From Novilysobacter selenitireducens (lineage in GTDB: Bacteria > Pseudomonadota > Gammaproteobacteria > Xanthomonadales > Xanthomonadaceae): a stretch of DNA of 64,000 nt. Shown here in pieces: positions 18,076-26,126 of this stretch (positions are counted from its first letter, which is position 1; each line of letters begins with the position of its first letter). Location: the NCBI RefSeq assembly GCF_020026895.1, contig NZ_JAINZW010000001.1:310001-374000 (forward strand), written 5' to 3'. Made by a program: the position numbers and the translations under genes. The notes beneath the pieces were generated by a model. That model did no database searches and had not been told where the DNA came from. It saw nothing but the letters and a program-made list of their open reading frames with translations.

Positions 18076-18903
18076 TCAGGGCAACTTCGAAAGTCGCAGC
18101 TGGAACAGCGTCTTGGTCACCAGCAGCCGCTCCTCGATCGGTTTCAGCACCAGGTCGTTGGCGCCGGCGCGCAGCAGGTTGGACTGGTTGTCGGGGTTGG
18201 CGTCGCCGGTCATCACCAGTACCGGCAGGCGGCGCTTGCCGTAGCCGAAGTCGTTGCGCAGCCGATCGAGCAGGTCGCTGCCTTCCAGTTCGCCCTTGAG
18301 GTAGACGTCGGTCAGCACCAGGTCGGTGCCGATGTCGTCCTGGCCACGGTGCTGCTCCAGGTACTCGAGCGCTTCCTCCACGCCGACGAAGTGCAGCACG
18401 GTGAGTTGCTGGCGCTCGAGCATGCGCTTGGTCGCTAGCGCGACGACCTTGCTGTCCTCCACGTACAGCACCCGCGCGCCGGGAATCGGTTGCGGTTGAA
18501 CGTAGCCACGGATGAAGGCGGCCAGCGCGGTATGGCCCAGCGCCTTGTCGAAGTAGTCGGTGACGTCCTCGGTGAAGCGGCGCGATTCCAGGTGCGCCTG
18601 CGCATCGGCGGAGATCACGATGATCGGGACGTAACGCTGGCCCGCCGCCTCGCGCACGCTGCGCGCCAGCGCGATGCCGTCGCCATCGGGCAGCGACAGG
18701 GACGTAGTGACGAGGTCCACCGGTCCTGCGGCCAGCGCCTCGCGAGCCTCGCGGATGCTGCCGCACGACACCACCTCGACATCGGCGACCTCGCGTTGCA
18801 GCACGTCGCCGATCAGCTTGCGCACCAGCTTGCTGCCGTCCACCACCATCACCCGCGGGGCAGGTGCGGCGACGTGGCGCAGGGTGGAGGTCTCGTCGGT
18901 CAC
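18076..18903 (-). CDS. Tandem-receiver response regulator without output domain
   Basis: The 275-residue protein consists of two CheY-like receiver domains and nothing else. The second (about 143-270) is intact: E149/D150 acidic pair, D199 phosphoacceptor in LVLTDVY, T232 in VMTGDA, K254 in LKP. The first (about 17-135) is degenerate: the acidic pair is D22-G23 (VVDGSK), and the phosphoacceptor position is Ser68 in DLVTTSLSLPDGDG. It therefore probably acts as a protein-binding pseudo-receiver coupled to a phosphorylatable one. GTG 18903 lies 8 nt after the ftsX stop, so it is probably co-transcribed with ftsEX. No histidine kinase gene is nearby. Confidence 0.85.
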   Translation of the reverse strand: MTDETSTLRHVAAPAPRVMVVDGSKLVRKLIGDVLQREVADVEVVSCGSIREAREALAAGPVDLVTTSLSLPDGDGIALARSVREAAGQRYVPIIVISADAQAHLESRRFTEDVTDYFDKALGHTALAAFIRGYVQPQPIPGARVLYVEDSKVVALATKRMLERQQLTVLHFVGVEEALEYLEQHRGQDDIGTDLVLTDVYLKGELEGSDLLDRLRNDFGYGKRRLPVLVMTGDANPDNQSNLLRAGANDLVLKPIEERLLVTKTLFQLRLSKLP

Positions 18904-18911
18904 GGCGGTGC

Positions 18912-19877
18912 TCAGGTGTCGGTGGGGCGGGTCTGGCGGAGGTAGTGGCCGGTCACGAGGCCGGCGCCGAGCCACCCCAGCGCGGCCGCCGCCAGCACGA
19001 TCGCCAGCACGTGCAACGGCGCGAACCCGCGCAGGGCGAAGTCGCTGCCGTAGCTGGCAGCCAGTTCCGCCAGCGGCGCGCGCAATGCGAGCTGGGTGCC
19101 GGTCAGCACCAGCAGTGCGAGTGCACCCGCGGCCAGGCCATACCACGCGCCCAGGTACAGGAATGGCCTGCGGATGAATCCATCGGTGGCGCCCAGCAGT
19201 TGCAGCACGCCGATCTCCTCGCGCCGCTGCTGGATGTCCAGGCGCACCGTGTTGCCGACCACCAGCGCCGCGCCCAAGCCCAGCAGCACGGCGAGCACCG
19301 CGGCCAGCCGCAGGCCGAAGCGCAGCCAGCCGTCCAGGCGCTCGCGCCACGCGGCATCATGCTGGACGACGTCGGCCTGGGGTAGCGACTGCAGGCGATC
19401 GGCGAGCAGGCGTTCGTCGCCGGCCGGCGTCACCAGCAGCAGGTAGGGCAGCGGGTTTTCGTCCAGGCCGAGTGAATCGAGCGCGTCCACCGCCTCGCCC
19501 AGGCCGCCGCGCTCGTGCAGTTCCGCCAGGCCCTGGTCGGGCGTGCGCAGTTCCACCGCGGCCACGTCGGCATCGCCGCGCAGGGTGTCGGCCAGTGCCG
19601 CCGCCTGGCCGGCGTCCACCGAGGACTGCAGGAACACGCTGACCTGGCGCGACTGGCGCACGTCGCCGGCCAGGCGCTCGACGTTGGACAGCGCGCCCCA
19701 CAGGCCCAGCGGCAACGCGAGCGCCACCGCCATGACGCCGACGGTCAGCAGCGTGGCCCACGGCTTGCCCAGCATGCGGCCGATGCTGGCCACGAAGCTG
19801 TAGGCGTGGTGGTCCAGCCATGCACCGATGCGGGAACGGCTGCGTGGGGTGACCGTGTGGGTGGCCGGGGCGGTCAT
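18912..19877 (-). CDS. ftsX: Cell division ABC transporter permease FtsX
   Basis: FtsX forms the FtsEX complex at the septum and controls periplasmic amidase activation via EnvC. The 321-residue protein has the FtsX layout: cytoplasmic N-terminus, first transmembrane helix (about 40-60), a periplasmic loop with the VSVFLQSSVD strand, and three further helices at the C-terminal end, the coupling motif being EIGVLQLLGATDGFIRRPF. The start codon overlaps the ftsE stop by 4 bases (ATGA). EnvC is not encoded in this window. Confidence 0.95.
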   Translation of the reverse strand: MTAPATHTVTPRSRSRIGAWLDHHAYSFVASIGRMLGKPWATLLTVGVMAVALALPLGLWGALSNVERLAGDVRQSRQVSVFLQSSVDAGQAAALADTLRGDADVAAVELRTPDQGLAELHERGGLGEAVDALDSLGLDENPLPYLLLVTPAGDERLLADRLQSLPQADVVQHDAAWRERLDGWLRFGLRLAAVLAVLLGLGAALVVGNTVRLDIQQRREEIGVLQLLGATDGFIRRPFLYLGAWYGLAAGALALLVLTGTQLALRAPLAELAASYGSDFALRGFAPLHVLAIVLAAAALGWLGAGLVTGHYLRQTRPTDT

Positions 19878-20560
19878 TCCGCGAGGTCCTCAGGACGGAT
19901 GTCGTCCAGCAGGCGGCCGTCGCCCAGCACCAGTACGCGCTTGCGCATGCGCTTGACGAGGCCGAGGTCGTGGCTGGCGACCAGCACGCTGGTGCCGCGC
20001 TCGGGCAGAGACTCCAGCAGCGCCATGATTTCGGCCGACAGGGTGGGGTCGAGGTTGCCGGTGGGCTCGTCGGCCACCAGCAGACGGGGTTCGGTGACCA
20101 GCGCGCGGGCGATGCCGACGCGCTGCTGTTCACCGGCCGACAGTTGCGTCGGCAGCGCGTCGCCGCGATCGGCCAGTGCGACTTTTTCCAGCGCCACGCG
20201 CACGCGTTTGCCGATCTCGCCGCGGGCGGTGCCGCGCAGCAGCAGCGGCAGTCCGACGTTGTCGGCGACGCTGCGGTCGGCCAGCAGGCGGTGGTCCTGG
20301 AACACGACACCGACCTCGCGCCGGTGCATGGCCACCTGGCGGCCGCGCACGTTGCGCAGGTTGCGCTCGTTGAACAGCACCGCGCCGCGGCTGGCGCGCT
20401 CCGACAGGTGGATCAGCTTGAGCAGCGTGCTCTTGCCGGCGCCGGAGTGCCCGGTGACGAACAGCATCTCGCCGGCGTCGACCTCGAACGTCACCTCGCT
20501 CAGGGCCTGGCGGCCGCCGGCGTAGTGCTTGCTGACGTTGTCGAATCGCAGGACGGGCAT
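19874..20560 (-). CDS. ftsE: Cell division ATP-binding protein FtsE
   Basis: FtsE is the ATPase of FtsEX. The 228-residue protein starts MPVLRFDNVSKHY and carries Walker A GHSGAGKSTLLK, Q-loop VFQDHRLL, signature LSAGEQQRV, Walker B LLVADEPTGNLDP and H-loop VASHD, in standard order. The ATG at 20560 matches the usual FtsE N-terminus; upstream in-frame sequence is unrelated. It is the first gene of ftsE-ftsX-regulator and overlaps ftsX by 4 bases. Confidence 0.97.
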   Translation of the reverse strand: MPVLRFDNVSKHYAGGRQALSEVTFEVDAGEMLFVTGHSGAGKSTLLKLIHLSERASRGAVLFNERNLRNVRGRQVAMHRREVGVVFQDHRLLADRSVADNVGLPLLLRGTARGEIGKRVRVALEKVALADRGDALPTQLSAGEQQRVGIARALVTEPRLLVADEPTGNLDPTLSAEIMALLESLPERGTSVLVASHDLGLVKRMRKRVLVLGDGRLLDDIRPEDLAE

Positions 20561-20659
20561 GGACGGTGGGCGGTCCGCTGTCGGGGGAGCCGGGAGTATC
20601 GCAGAAGGGAAGGCGGGCAGAAGGAAACGGGCAGACGTAAACCAGGCAGGTGCAAAAGC

Positions 20660-20695
20660 ACGAACGGCCGGTCGAGAGATCGACCGGCCGTTCGT
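20660..20695 (-). terminator. Terminator-like hairpin downstream of rhlB
   Basis: CGAACGGCCGGTCG (20661-20674) and CGACCGGCCGTTCG (20681-20694) form a perfect 14-bp stem with a 6-base loop. On the minus strand it is followed by TGCTTTTGC, a short U-run, 45 bases after the rhlB stop. It also lies upstream of ftsE and so isolates ftsE from rhlB read-through. Confidence 0.75.
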
Positions 20696-20739
20696 GGGTG
20701 CAACCAACCAGGCGCGGGGCACGCCCCGCCGTGGTTACG

Positions 20740-22518
20740 TCAGTGCTGGGAGCGCGGCGCCCGAGTCACCAGCGACTTCAGCCCGCGGCCGATGCGGCCC
20801 AGCAGGCCGGGCTTGTCGGTGGTCTGGCTCGATGCGGCCGGCGCGCTGGCCTGGGCCTTGCGAGCGTTGACCTGGGTCGGGCCGGACCGGCGCGGGGCCG
20901 GGGCGGAGATAGGCGCGGCGTTGTCGGCTGCAGCGGGTGCAGCGGTCTCGCCCTCGGCCAGCTTGCGGCCGCCGCGACGGCGACGGCGCTTGCGCGGCGG
21001 ACGGGCGGCATCGTCGCCTGCTGCAGGCGCGGCATCGGGAGCAGTTGCCGCGGTCTGCGGACGAGGCGCGCGGGCCTCGGCGACACCCGCCTCGGCACCG
21101 GCAGCGACAGCGGTAGCGCCTTCGTCGCGGCGCGGGCGGCGCGGACGCGGCGCGCCACCTTCACTGCGGCGCTCGCCGCTGCGGCCACGACCGCCGGCAC
21201 TTCCGCCGGGGCCACGACGACCGCCACCGCGGCGCTCCTCGTCGGCCGCGCGCTGTTCGCGCGCTTCCTTGAAGATCTCGCCGATGCTCTCGGAGTCATC
21301 GCCCTCACTGCCCTCGGGCACGGCCCGCGGCGTGCGCGGCAGCGCCTTCAGCAGCTCGGCGGTCACCGGCTCGGACGGCAGCTTCTGGTCGATGTACGCC
21401 TCGATGTCCGGCAGGCCCATCGCGTAGCGCTCGCAGGCGAAGCTGATCGCGTCGCCCTCGGCGCCCAGGCGCGCCGTGCGGCCGATGCGGTGCACGTAGT
21501 CCTCGGCGTCGAACGGCAGGTCGTAGTTGTAGACGTGCGACACGCCATCGATATGCAGGCCGCGCGCGGCCACGTCGGTGGCGACCAGGATCTCCAGCTG
21601 GCCGGCCTGGAACTTCTTCAGCAGCGACTCGCGCTTCTTCTGCGGGACGTCGCCGCTCAGCACGCCGACGCGGTAGCCGGCGCGTTCCAGCGCCCGCGCT
21701 ACGCGCTCGACAAAGGCCTTGGTGTTGACGAACACCATCGTGCGCGCGCCCTCGCTGCGCGACAGCAGGCCCAGCAGCAGCGGCAGTTTTTCCTCGTCGG
21801 CCGGGTAGTACAGCTTCTGGCGCACGCGCGAGGCGGTGATGGTCTCGGTCTCGACCACCAGCTTCTGCGGCTCGTTCATGTGCTCGTACGCCAACTCCAG
21901 CACGCGGTGGCTGAGCGTGGCCGAGAACAGCAGCGTCTGGCGCGTGGTGCGCGCGGGCATCCGGCGCAGCAGGAAGCGGATGTCCTTGATGAAGCCCAGG
22001 TCGAACATGCGGTCGGCTTCGTCCAGCACGCACATTTCGCAGGCGTGCAGCGACACGACCTTGTGCTGCTTGACGTAGTCGATCAGGCGGCCGGGCGTGG
22101 CGATGATGACGTCGGCGCCTTCCTGGAGCAGCGCGCGCTGCTTGTCGTAATCGACGCCGCCGTAGACCAGCGCGAACTTCAGGCCGAGGTCGGCGCCGAA
22201 CTTGACCGCGTCCTTGTGGATCTGGATGGCCAGCTCGCGCGTGGGCGCCAGGATCAGCGCGCGCGGGTCCTCGGGCTTGCGCTCGGCCAGCGCCGGCTGC
22301 GTCAGCAGGCGGTTCATCACCGCCACCAGGAACGCCAGCGTCTTGCCGGTGCCGGTCTGCGCCTGGCCGGCGACGTCGCCGCCCTTGAGGGCGACCGGCA
22401 GGGTCATGGCCTGGATCGGGGTGCAGCGGGTGAAGCCGGCGGCTTCAAGGCCGGCCAGCAGGGAGGGATGCAGTTCGAACGAGTCGAACGTGATGTCGGT
22501 CAGGGGCTTGTCGCTCAT
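20740..22518 (-). CDS. rhlB: DEAD-box ATP-dependent RNA helicase RhlB
   Basis: RhlB unwinds structured RNA, notably with the degradosome. The helicase core (residues 1-~400) has the Q motif (FTRCTPIQ), [29 protein letters not shown], and HRIGRTAR. The 592-residue length is well over E. coli RhlB (421); the extra C-terminal ~170 residues are low-complexity, Gly/Arg-rich ([19 protein letters not shown]), then Ala/Pro-rich with [11 protein letters not shown], and likely bind RNA or RNase E. The start at 22518 (MSDKPLTD) replaces a longer unsupported reading. It diverges from trxA and rho, the arrangement seen in E. coli and xanthomonads. Confidence 0.93.
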   Translation of the reverse strand: MSDKPLTDITFDSFELHPSLLAGLEAAGFTRCTPIQAMTLPVALKGGDVAGQAQTGTGKTLAFLVAVMNRLLTQPALAERKPEDPRALILAPTRELAIQIHKDAVKFGADLGLKFALVYGGVDYDKQRALLQEGADVIIATPGRLIDYVKQHKVVSLHACEMCVLDEADRMFDLGFIKDIRFLLRRMPARTTRQTLLFSATLSHRVLELAYEHMNEPQKLVVETETITASRVRQKLYYPADEEKLPLLLGLLSRSEGARTMVFVNTKAFVERVARALERAGYRVGVLSGDVPQKKRESLLKKFQAGQLEILVATDVAARGLHIDGVSHVYNYDLPFDAEDYVHRIGRTARLGAEGDAISFACERYAMGLPDIEAYIDQKLPSEPVTAELLKALPRTPRAVPEGSEGDDSESIGEIFKEAREQRAADEERRGGGRRGPGGSAGGRGRSGERRSEGGAPRPRRPRRDEGATAVAAGAEAGVAEARAPRPQTAATAPDAAPAAGDDAARPPRKRRRRRGGRKLAEGETAAPAAADNAAPISAPAPRRSGPTQVNARKAQASAPAASSQTTDKPGLLGRIGRGLKSLVTRAPRSQH

Positions 22519-22745
22519 GCGTATCAGGTGTCCGGCGCGCGGTGGCGCGCAGTGGTGGGCGCTTGCACGGCCGGCACGGGCCACGCAGACTGCCGGGGGT
22601 CGGCCAGTTGCGTCCTGACCGCAGGCGCGGCGCCTTGAAGGCCCCGCGAAACGCCCCAGTTTAGCGCAATGGCGCGCCGGGCCCCGTCCCGGGTGGCGGC
22701 CGTTGCCGCCCCGCCACCCCAGAACCCGCACCGCAGGAGCCTCCC

Positions 22746-23075
22746 GTGAGCGAAAAAGTGATGCATGTCGGCGATGCCGATTTCGACAGCGCCGTGCTGC
22801 AGTCCTCCGAACCCGTCCTGGTCGATTTCTGGGCCGAGTGGTGCGGGCCCTGCAAGATGATCGCGCCGGCCCTGGACGAACTGGCCGAGGCCTACGACGG
22901 CCGCGTCAAGATCGCCAAGGTCAACGTCGACCACAACCGCACCACGGCGATGAAGTACCACGTGCGCTCGATCCCGATGCTGCTGCTGTTCAAGGACGGC
23001 CAGGTCCAGGCCACACAGATCGGCGCGGTCGGCAAGGCCCAGCTGAGCCAGATGCTGGACAAGGCGATCGCCTGA
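22746..23075 (+). CDS. trxA: Thioredoxin
   Basis: This 109-residue cytoplasmic disulfide reductant has the active site [10 protein letters not shown] with Cys33 and Cys36, the cis-Pro loop SIPMLLLF and the buried Asp27 (LVDFW), as in E. coli TrxA. The start is GTG at 22746, preceded by GCAGGAGCC (ribosome-binding site). It sits between divergent rhlB and downstream rho, as in enterobacteria. Expected role: electron supply to ribonucleotide reductase, PAPS and methionine sulfoxide reductases. Confidence 0.97.
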   Translation: MSEKVMHVGDADFDSAVLQSSEPVLVDFWAEWCGPCKMIAPALDELAEAYDGRVKIAKVNVDHNRTTAMKYHVRSIPMLLLFKDGQVQATQIGAVGKAQLSQMLDKAIA

Positions 23076-23082
23076 ACCGGAA

Positions 23083-23110
23083 GGGCGGGCGCGCACGTGC
23101 GCCCCGCCCG
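23083..23110 (+). terminator. Possible hairpin terminator of trxA
   Basis: GGGCGGGCGCGCACGT and the complementary GCGCCCCGCCC fold into a GC-rich hairpin 8 bases after the trxA stop. There is no T-run, so this may be a pause site or Rho-dependent region; the 250 bases that follow form the leader of rho. Confidence 0.4.
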
Positions 23111-23361
23111 CCTCGATGCACCCCGGGAGGCACGCAACCGTCCCGGAGGCGTCCCCCGACATACCTGCGAGCCCCCTCCCGTTCACGTCCCCGCTTGCTG
23201 CGGGCCACCGGCAGTGCTAGTTTCGCGCCACCGGCGTAACCGTTGACCGGCGCGACAGCCCACCGTCCCGCCGCCCGGCGCCGCACCCTTCTCGATCATC
23301 ACGTCCCTGACGTCCCGCTCGCCCGATGGCGGGCGCTCGCCGCTTAGCGAGGAATTCCTGC

Positions 23362-25098
23362 TTGTCCGACCAGACCCCCGACGCCGGCGACAGCGCCGAA
23401 AAGCGCGTGCGCAAGCCGCGTGCCCCCAAGGCCGACGCCGCGCCCGCCGACACCACGCCGCGCGGTGACGCCGCGCCCGCCAAGTCCGCACCCGCCAAGT
23501 CGGATGCACCCAAGGCCGACGCGCCTGCGCCGTCCGACGCACCCCGCAACGAGCCCCGTTCCGACGCCCCGCGCGCGGCCGACGCCGGCAAGCCGGCCGA
23601 AAGCCAGTCCGGCAGCCAAGCGTCGTCCGGAGGCCAGAACGACGGCGGCCCGCGAGGCGAGGGCAACGAAGGCGGCGGCCAGCGTGGCAATCGCCGCGAG
23701 CGCTTCCGCAACCGGCGCGATCGCAACCGCGGTGGCGGCGGTGGCGGTGGCAACCGTGACGGCATGCCCAGCGACGACGGCGGCAATGAGAACTTCGTCC
23801 CGCGCCCCAACCCGCAGGTGCCCGAGGGCTTCCCGGTGTACTCGCTGGGCGACCTCAAGCGCATGCCGGCTCACAAGCTGCTGGAGATCGCCGAGCAGCT
23901 GAACATCTCCGAGGGCGTCGCCCGCGCCCGCAAGCAGGACGTCATCTTCGCCGTCCTCAAGGTGCTGACCCGGCACGGCGAGGGCGTGGCCGCCGACGGC
24001 GTGCTGGAAATCCTGCCCGACGGCTTCGGCTTCCTGCGCGCGGCCGAGGCCAGCTACCTGGCCGGCCCGGACGACACCTACATCTCGCCCAGCCAGATCC
24101 GCCGCTTCAACCTGCGCACCGGCGACCACCTGTCGGGCCGCATCCGCTGGCCCAAGGACGGCGAGCGCTACTTCGCGCTGTCGATCGTCGACACCATCAA
24201 CGGCGAGCCGCTGGAGGCGTCCAAGAACAAGGTCCTGTTCGAGAACCTCACGCCGCTGTTCCCGCGCCGCAAGTTCCGCCTCGAGCGCGGCGACGGCAGC
24301 ACCGAGGACATCACCGGCCGAATCATGGATCTGATGGCGCCGCAGGGTAAGGGCCAGCGCGCGCTGATCGTCAGCCCGCCCAAGGCCGGCAAGACCATGC
24401 TGATGCAGCAGGTCGCCACCGCGATCACGCACAACCACCCGGACGTGCACCTGATCGTGCTGCTGGTCGACGAGCGCCCCGAGGAAGTGACCGAGATGCA
24501 GCGCACCGTGCGCGGCGAAGTCGTGTCCTCGACCTTCGACGAGCCCGCCGGCCGCCACGTGCAAGTTGCCGAGATGGTGATCGAGCGCGCCAAGCGCCTG
24601 GTCGAGCACAAGAAGGACGTGGTGATCCTGCTCGACTCGATCACCCGCCTGGCTCGCGCGTACAACAACGTCGTGCCCAGCTCCGGCAAGATCCTGTCCG
24701 GTGGTGTCGACGCCAACGCGCTGCACCGCCCGAAGCGTTTCTTCGGCGCGGCCCGCAACGTTGAGGAAGGCGGCAGCCTGACCATCATCGCCACCGCGCT
24801 GATCGACACCGGCAGCAAGATGGACGAGGTGATCTACGAGGAGTTCAAGGGCACCGGCAACTCCGAGGTCCACCTCAATCGTCGCATCGCCGAGAAGCGC
24901 GTCTACCCGGCCATCGACATCAACCGCTCCGGCACCCGCCGCGAGGACCTGCTGATCGAGCCGGAACTGCTGCAGAAGATCTGGATCCTGCGCAAGCTGC
25001 TGCACGGCATGGACGAGATCGGCGCGATGGAGTTCCTGCTGGACAAGATGAAGACCACCAAGTCCAACGACGAGTTCTTCAGTTCGATGAAGCGCTGA
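23362..25098 (+). CDS. rho: Transcription termination factor Rho with long N-terminal extension
   Basis: Rho is the hexameric RNA-dependent ATPase that terminates transcription. The conserved part (from about residue 160, [20 protein letters not shown]) includes the cold-shock RNA-binding fold ([26 protein letters not shown]), Walker [10 protein letters not shown] (about 337-345), Walker [17 protein letters not shown], and the Q/R-loop [17 protein letters not shown]. The first ~160 residues are an Ala/Pro/Lys/Asp-rich then Gly/Arg/Asn-rich low-complexity extension absent from E. coli Rho. I set the start at TTG 23362 (SDQTPDAG), 8 nt after GAGGA, because xanthomonad Rho proteins begin MSD; an in-frame ATG at 23326 lacks such a site. 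The 286-base leader may mediate autoregulation. Confidence 0.93.
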   Translation: MSDQTPDAGDSAEKRVRKPRAPKADAAPADTTPRGDAAPAKSAPAKSDAPKADAPAPSDAPRNEPRSDAPRAADAGKPAESQSGSQASSGGQNDGGPRGEGNEGGGQRGNRRERFRNRRDRNRGGGGGGGNRDGMPSDDGGNENFVPRPNPQVPEGFPVYSLGDLKRMPAHKLLEIAEQLNISEGVARARKQDVIFAVLKVLTRHGEGVAADGVLEILPDGFGFLRAAEASYLAGPDDTYISPSQIRRFNLRTGDHLSGRIRWPKDGERYFALSIVDTINGEPLEASKNKVLFENLTPLFPRRKFRLERGDGSTEDITGRIMDLMAPQGKGQRALIVSPPKAGKTMLMQQVATAITHNHPDVHLIVLLVDERPEEVTEMQRTVRGEVVSSTFDEPAGRHVQVAEMVIERAKRLVEHKKDVVILLDSITRLARAYNNVVPSSGKILSGGVDANALHRPKRFFGAARNVEEGGSLTIIATALIDTGSKMDEVIYEEFKGTGNSEVHLNRRIAEKRVYPAIDINRSGTRREDLLIEPELLQKIWILRKLLHGMDEIGAMEFLLDKMKTTKSNDEFFSSMKR

Positions 25099-25125
25099 AC
25101 GCGCGCGCTATCGACGCTATCGAAC

Positions 25126-25158
25126 AGACGCCCCGCGCTGCGGGGCGTCTGTTTTTTT
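25126..25158 (+). terminator. Intrinsic terminator of rho
   Basis: AGACGCCCCG (25126-25135) pairs with CGGGGCGTCT (25141-25150) around a CGCTG loop, followed by GTTTTTTT. It is 28 bases after the rho stop and is a textbook terminator. Confidence 0.93.
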
Positions 25159-25187
25159 CGCTGGTGCGACACCGGCGCGGAGTGGTT

Positions 25188-26033
25188 CTAACCCCCTTGC
25201 ATGGGCGTCAGCAAGCGGAACGCATTGTCGACCGGTTGAACGTTGCCCGCCGCGATCGCATCGGCGTCTGGGGCTGACTCGTCGCGGTACCACGGGTTGC
25301 CAAGATGGGGGCCGGGGACATATGCCTGCCACTGGCCGTACTGGGCTTGGCGGTGACGCCCCGTCACGTGGTACGCCACCGGAACACGGGCCAGCCAGAA
25401 AGGGCGATCCACGTACGCACCCTTGGTTGGCGGACTGAAGGTCCATTGCCTCGCTGCGCGCACTGCGGACTTTGCCAGCTGATCGCGCCAACGGGCGATT
25501 TGCGATTCGCTGCCGAGCGTAAACAGGTTCACCTGCTCGGCCACCACGTCTTCGACCTCGCCCGATCGCCCGACCTTGACGATGAGGTACACCTCGCCGC
25601 CAATGCCCGACGCCCCCAGCCCGCGGGGGTAAGGCGGGGGCGACATCTTGTCGGCGGTGACGGATTCCCCCGGCCGCGCCTCGCTGAATTGTGCGCCGCG
25701 GACCTCCACGATGAAGCCGTCTTCATCCACCTTCTTGGCCACTACGCGCACGCTCACCCCGGCACGTGCGTAGGCCTCGCCCTCGCGCAGCTTGACGGGT
25801 CCGAACCGCCATGCCCGCACGGCCTGAGTAACAAGGTCGACCACGCCGGGCGGGAGCTTGTCCGGTTGCTCCAGCGCATGGCCGGCCACGCTGCCGTCGG
25901 CATTAACGTCGATGGTGCCCTTCACCAGCATGCTCGACTCGACCTGCTTGCGCACCGCGCCCGGACCGCCGGCGAAGGCCGGCAGCGTCACCAGTGCCAG
26001 AAAAAGCCCTATCCATGTACGTGCCACTCTCAT
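25188..26033 (-). CDS. Secreted TonB C-terminal-domain protein
   Basis: The 281-residue protein starts with a Sec signal peptide (cleavage near PAFAGGPGA, residue ~22), preceded by AAGGAGGAGGTC as a very strong ribosome-binding site. Around residues 130-215 is a TonB C-terminal-like domain (PPYPRGLGASGIGGEVYLIVKVGRSGEVEDV), and residues 35-75 (KGTIDVNADGSVAGHALEQP) look like a second, degenerate copy. No proline-rich TonB spanner is present and the only hydrophobic segment is the signal peptide, so it is not a classical energy-transducing TonB. It is likely a periplasmic or envelope protein of unknown role. It diverges from the antiporter gene. Confidence 0.72.
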   Translation of the reverse strand: MRVARTWIGLFLALVTLPAFAGGPGAVRKQVESSMLVKGTIDVNADGSVAGHALEQPDKLPPGVVDLVTQAVRAWRFGPVKLREGEAYARAGVSVRVVAKKVDEDGFIVEVRGAQFSEARPGESVTADKMSPPPYPRGLGASGIGGEVYLIVKVGRSGEVEDVVAEQVNLFTLGSESQIARWRDQLAKSAVRAARQWTFSPPTKGAYVDRPFWLARVPVAYHVTGRHRQAQYGQWQAYVPGPHLGNPWYRDESAPDADAIAAGNVQPVDNAFRLLTPMQGG

Positions 26034-26126
26034 GACCTCCTCCTTGTAGTCCAAGCGGGGGAGCATACCGTCCGGAGCAGGTCCCCGGCAGGCGTCCACC
26101 GCCATAATCAACGCAGGAGGTGTCCC

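Noticed and set aside
18076-20560. Degenerate ABC transporter plus two-component system as a new import system
   Set aside because: Motifs are those of FtsE and FtsX, so this is the division complex with an extra regulator.
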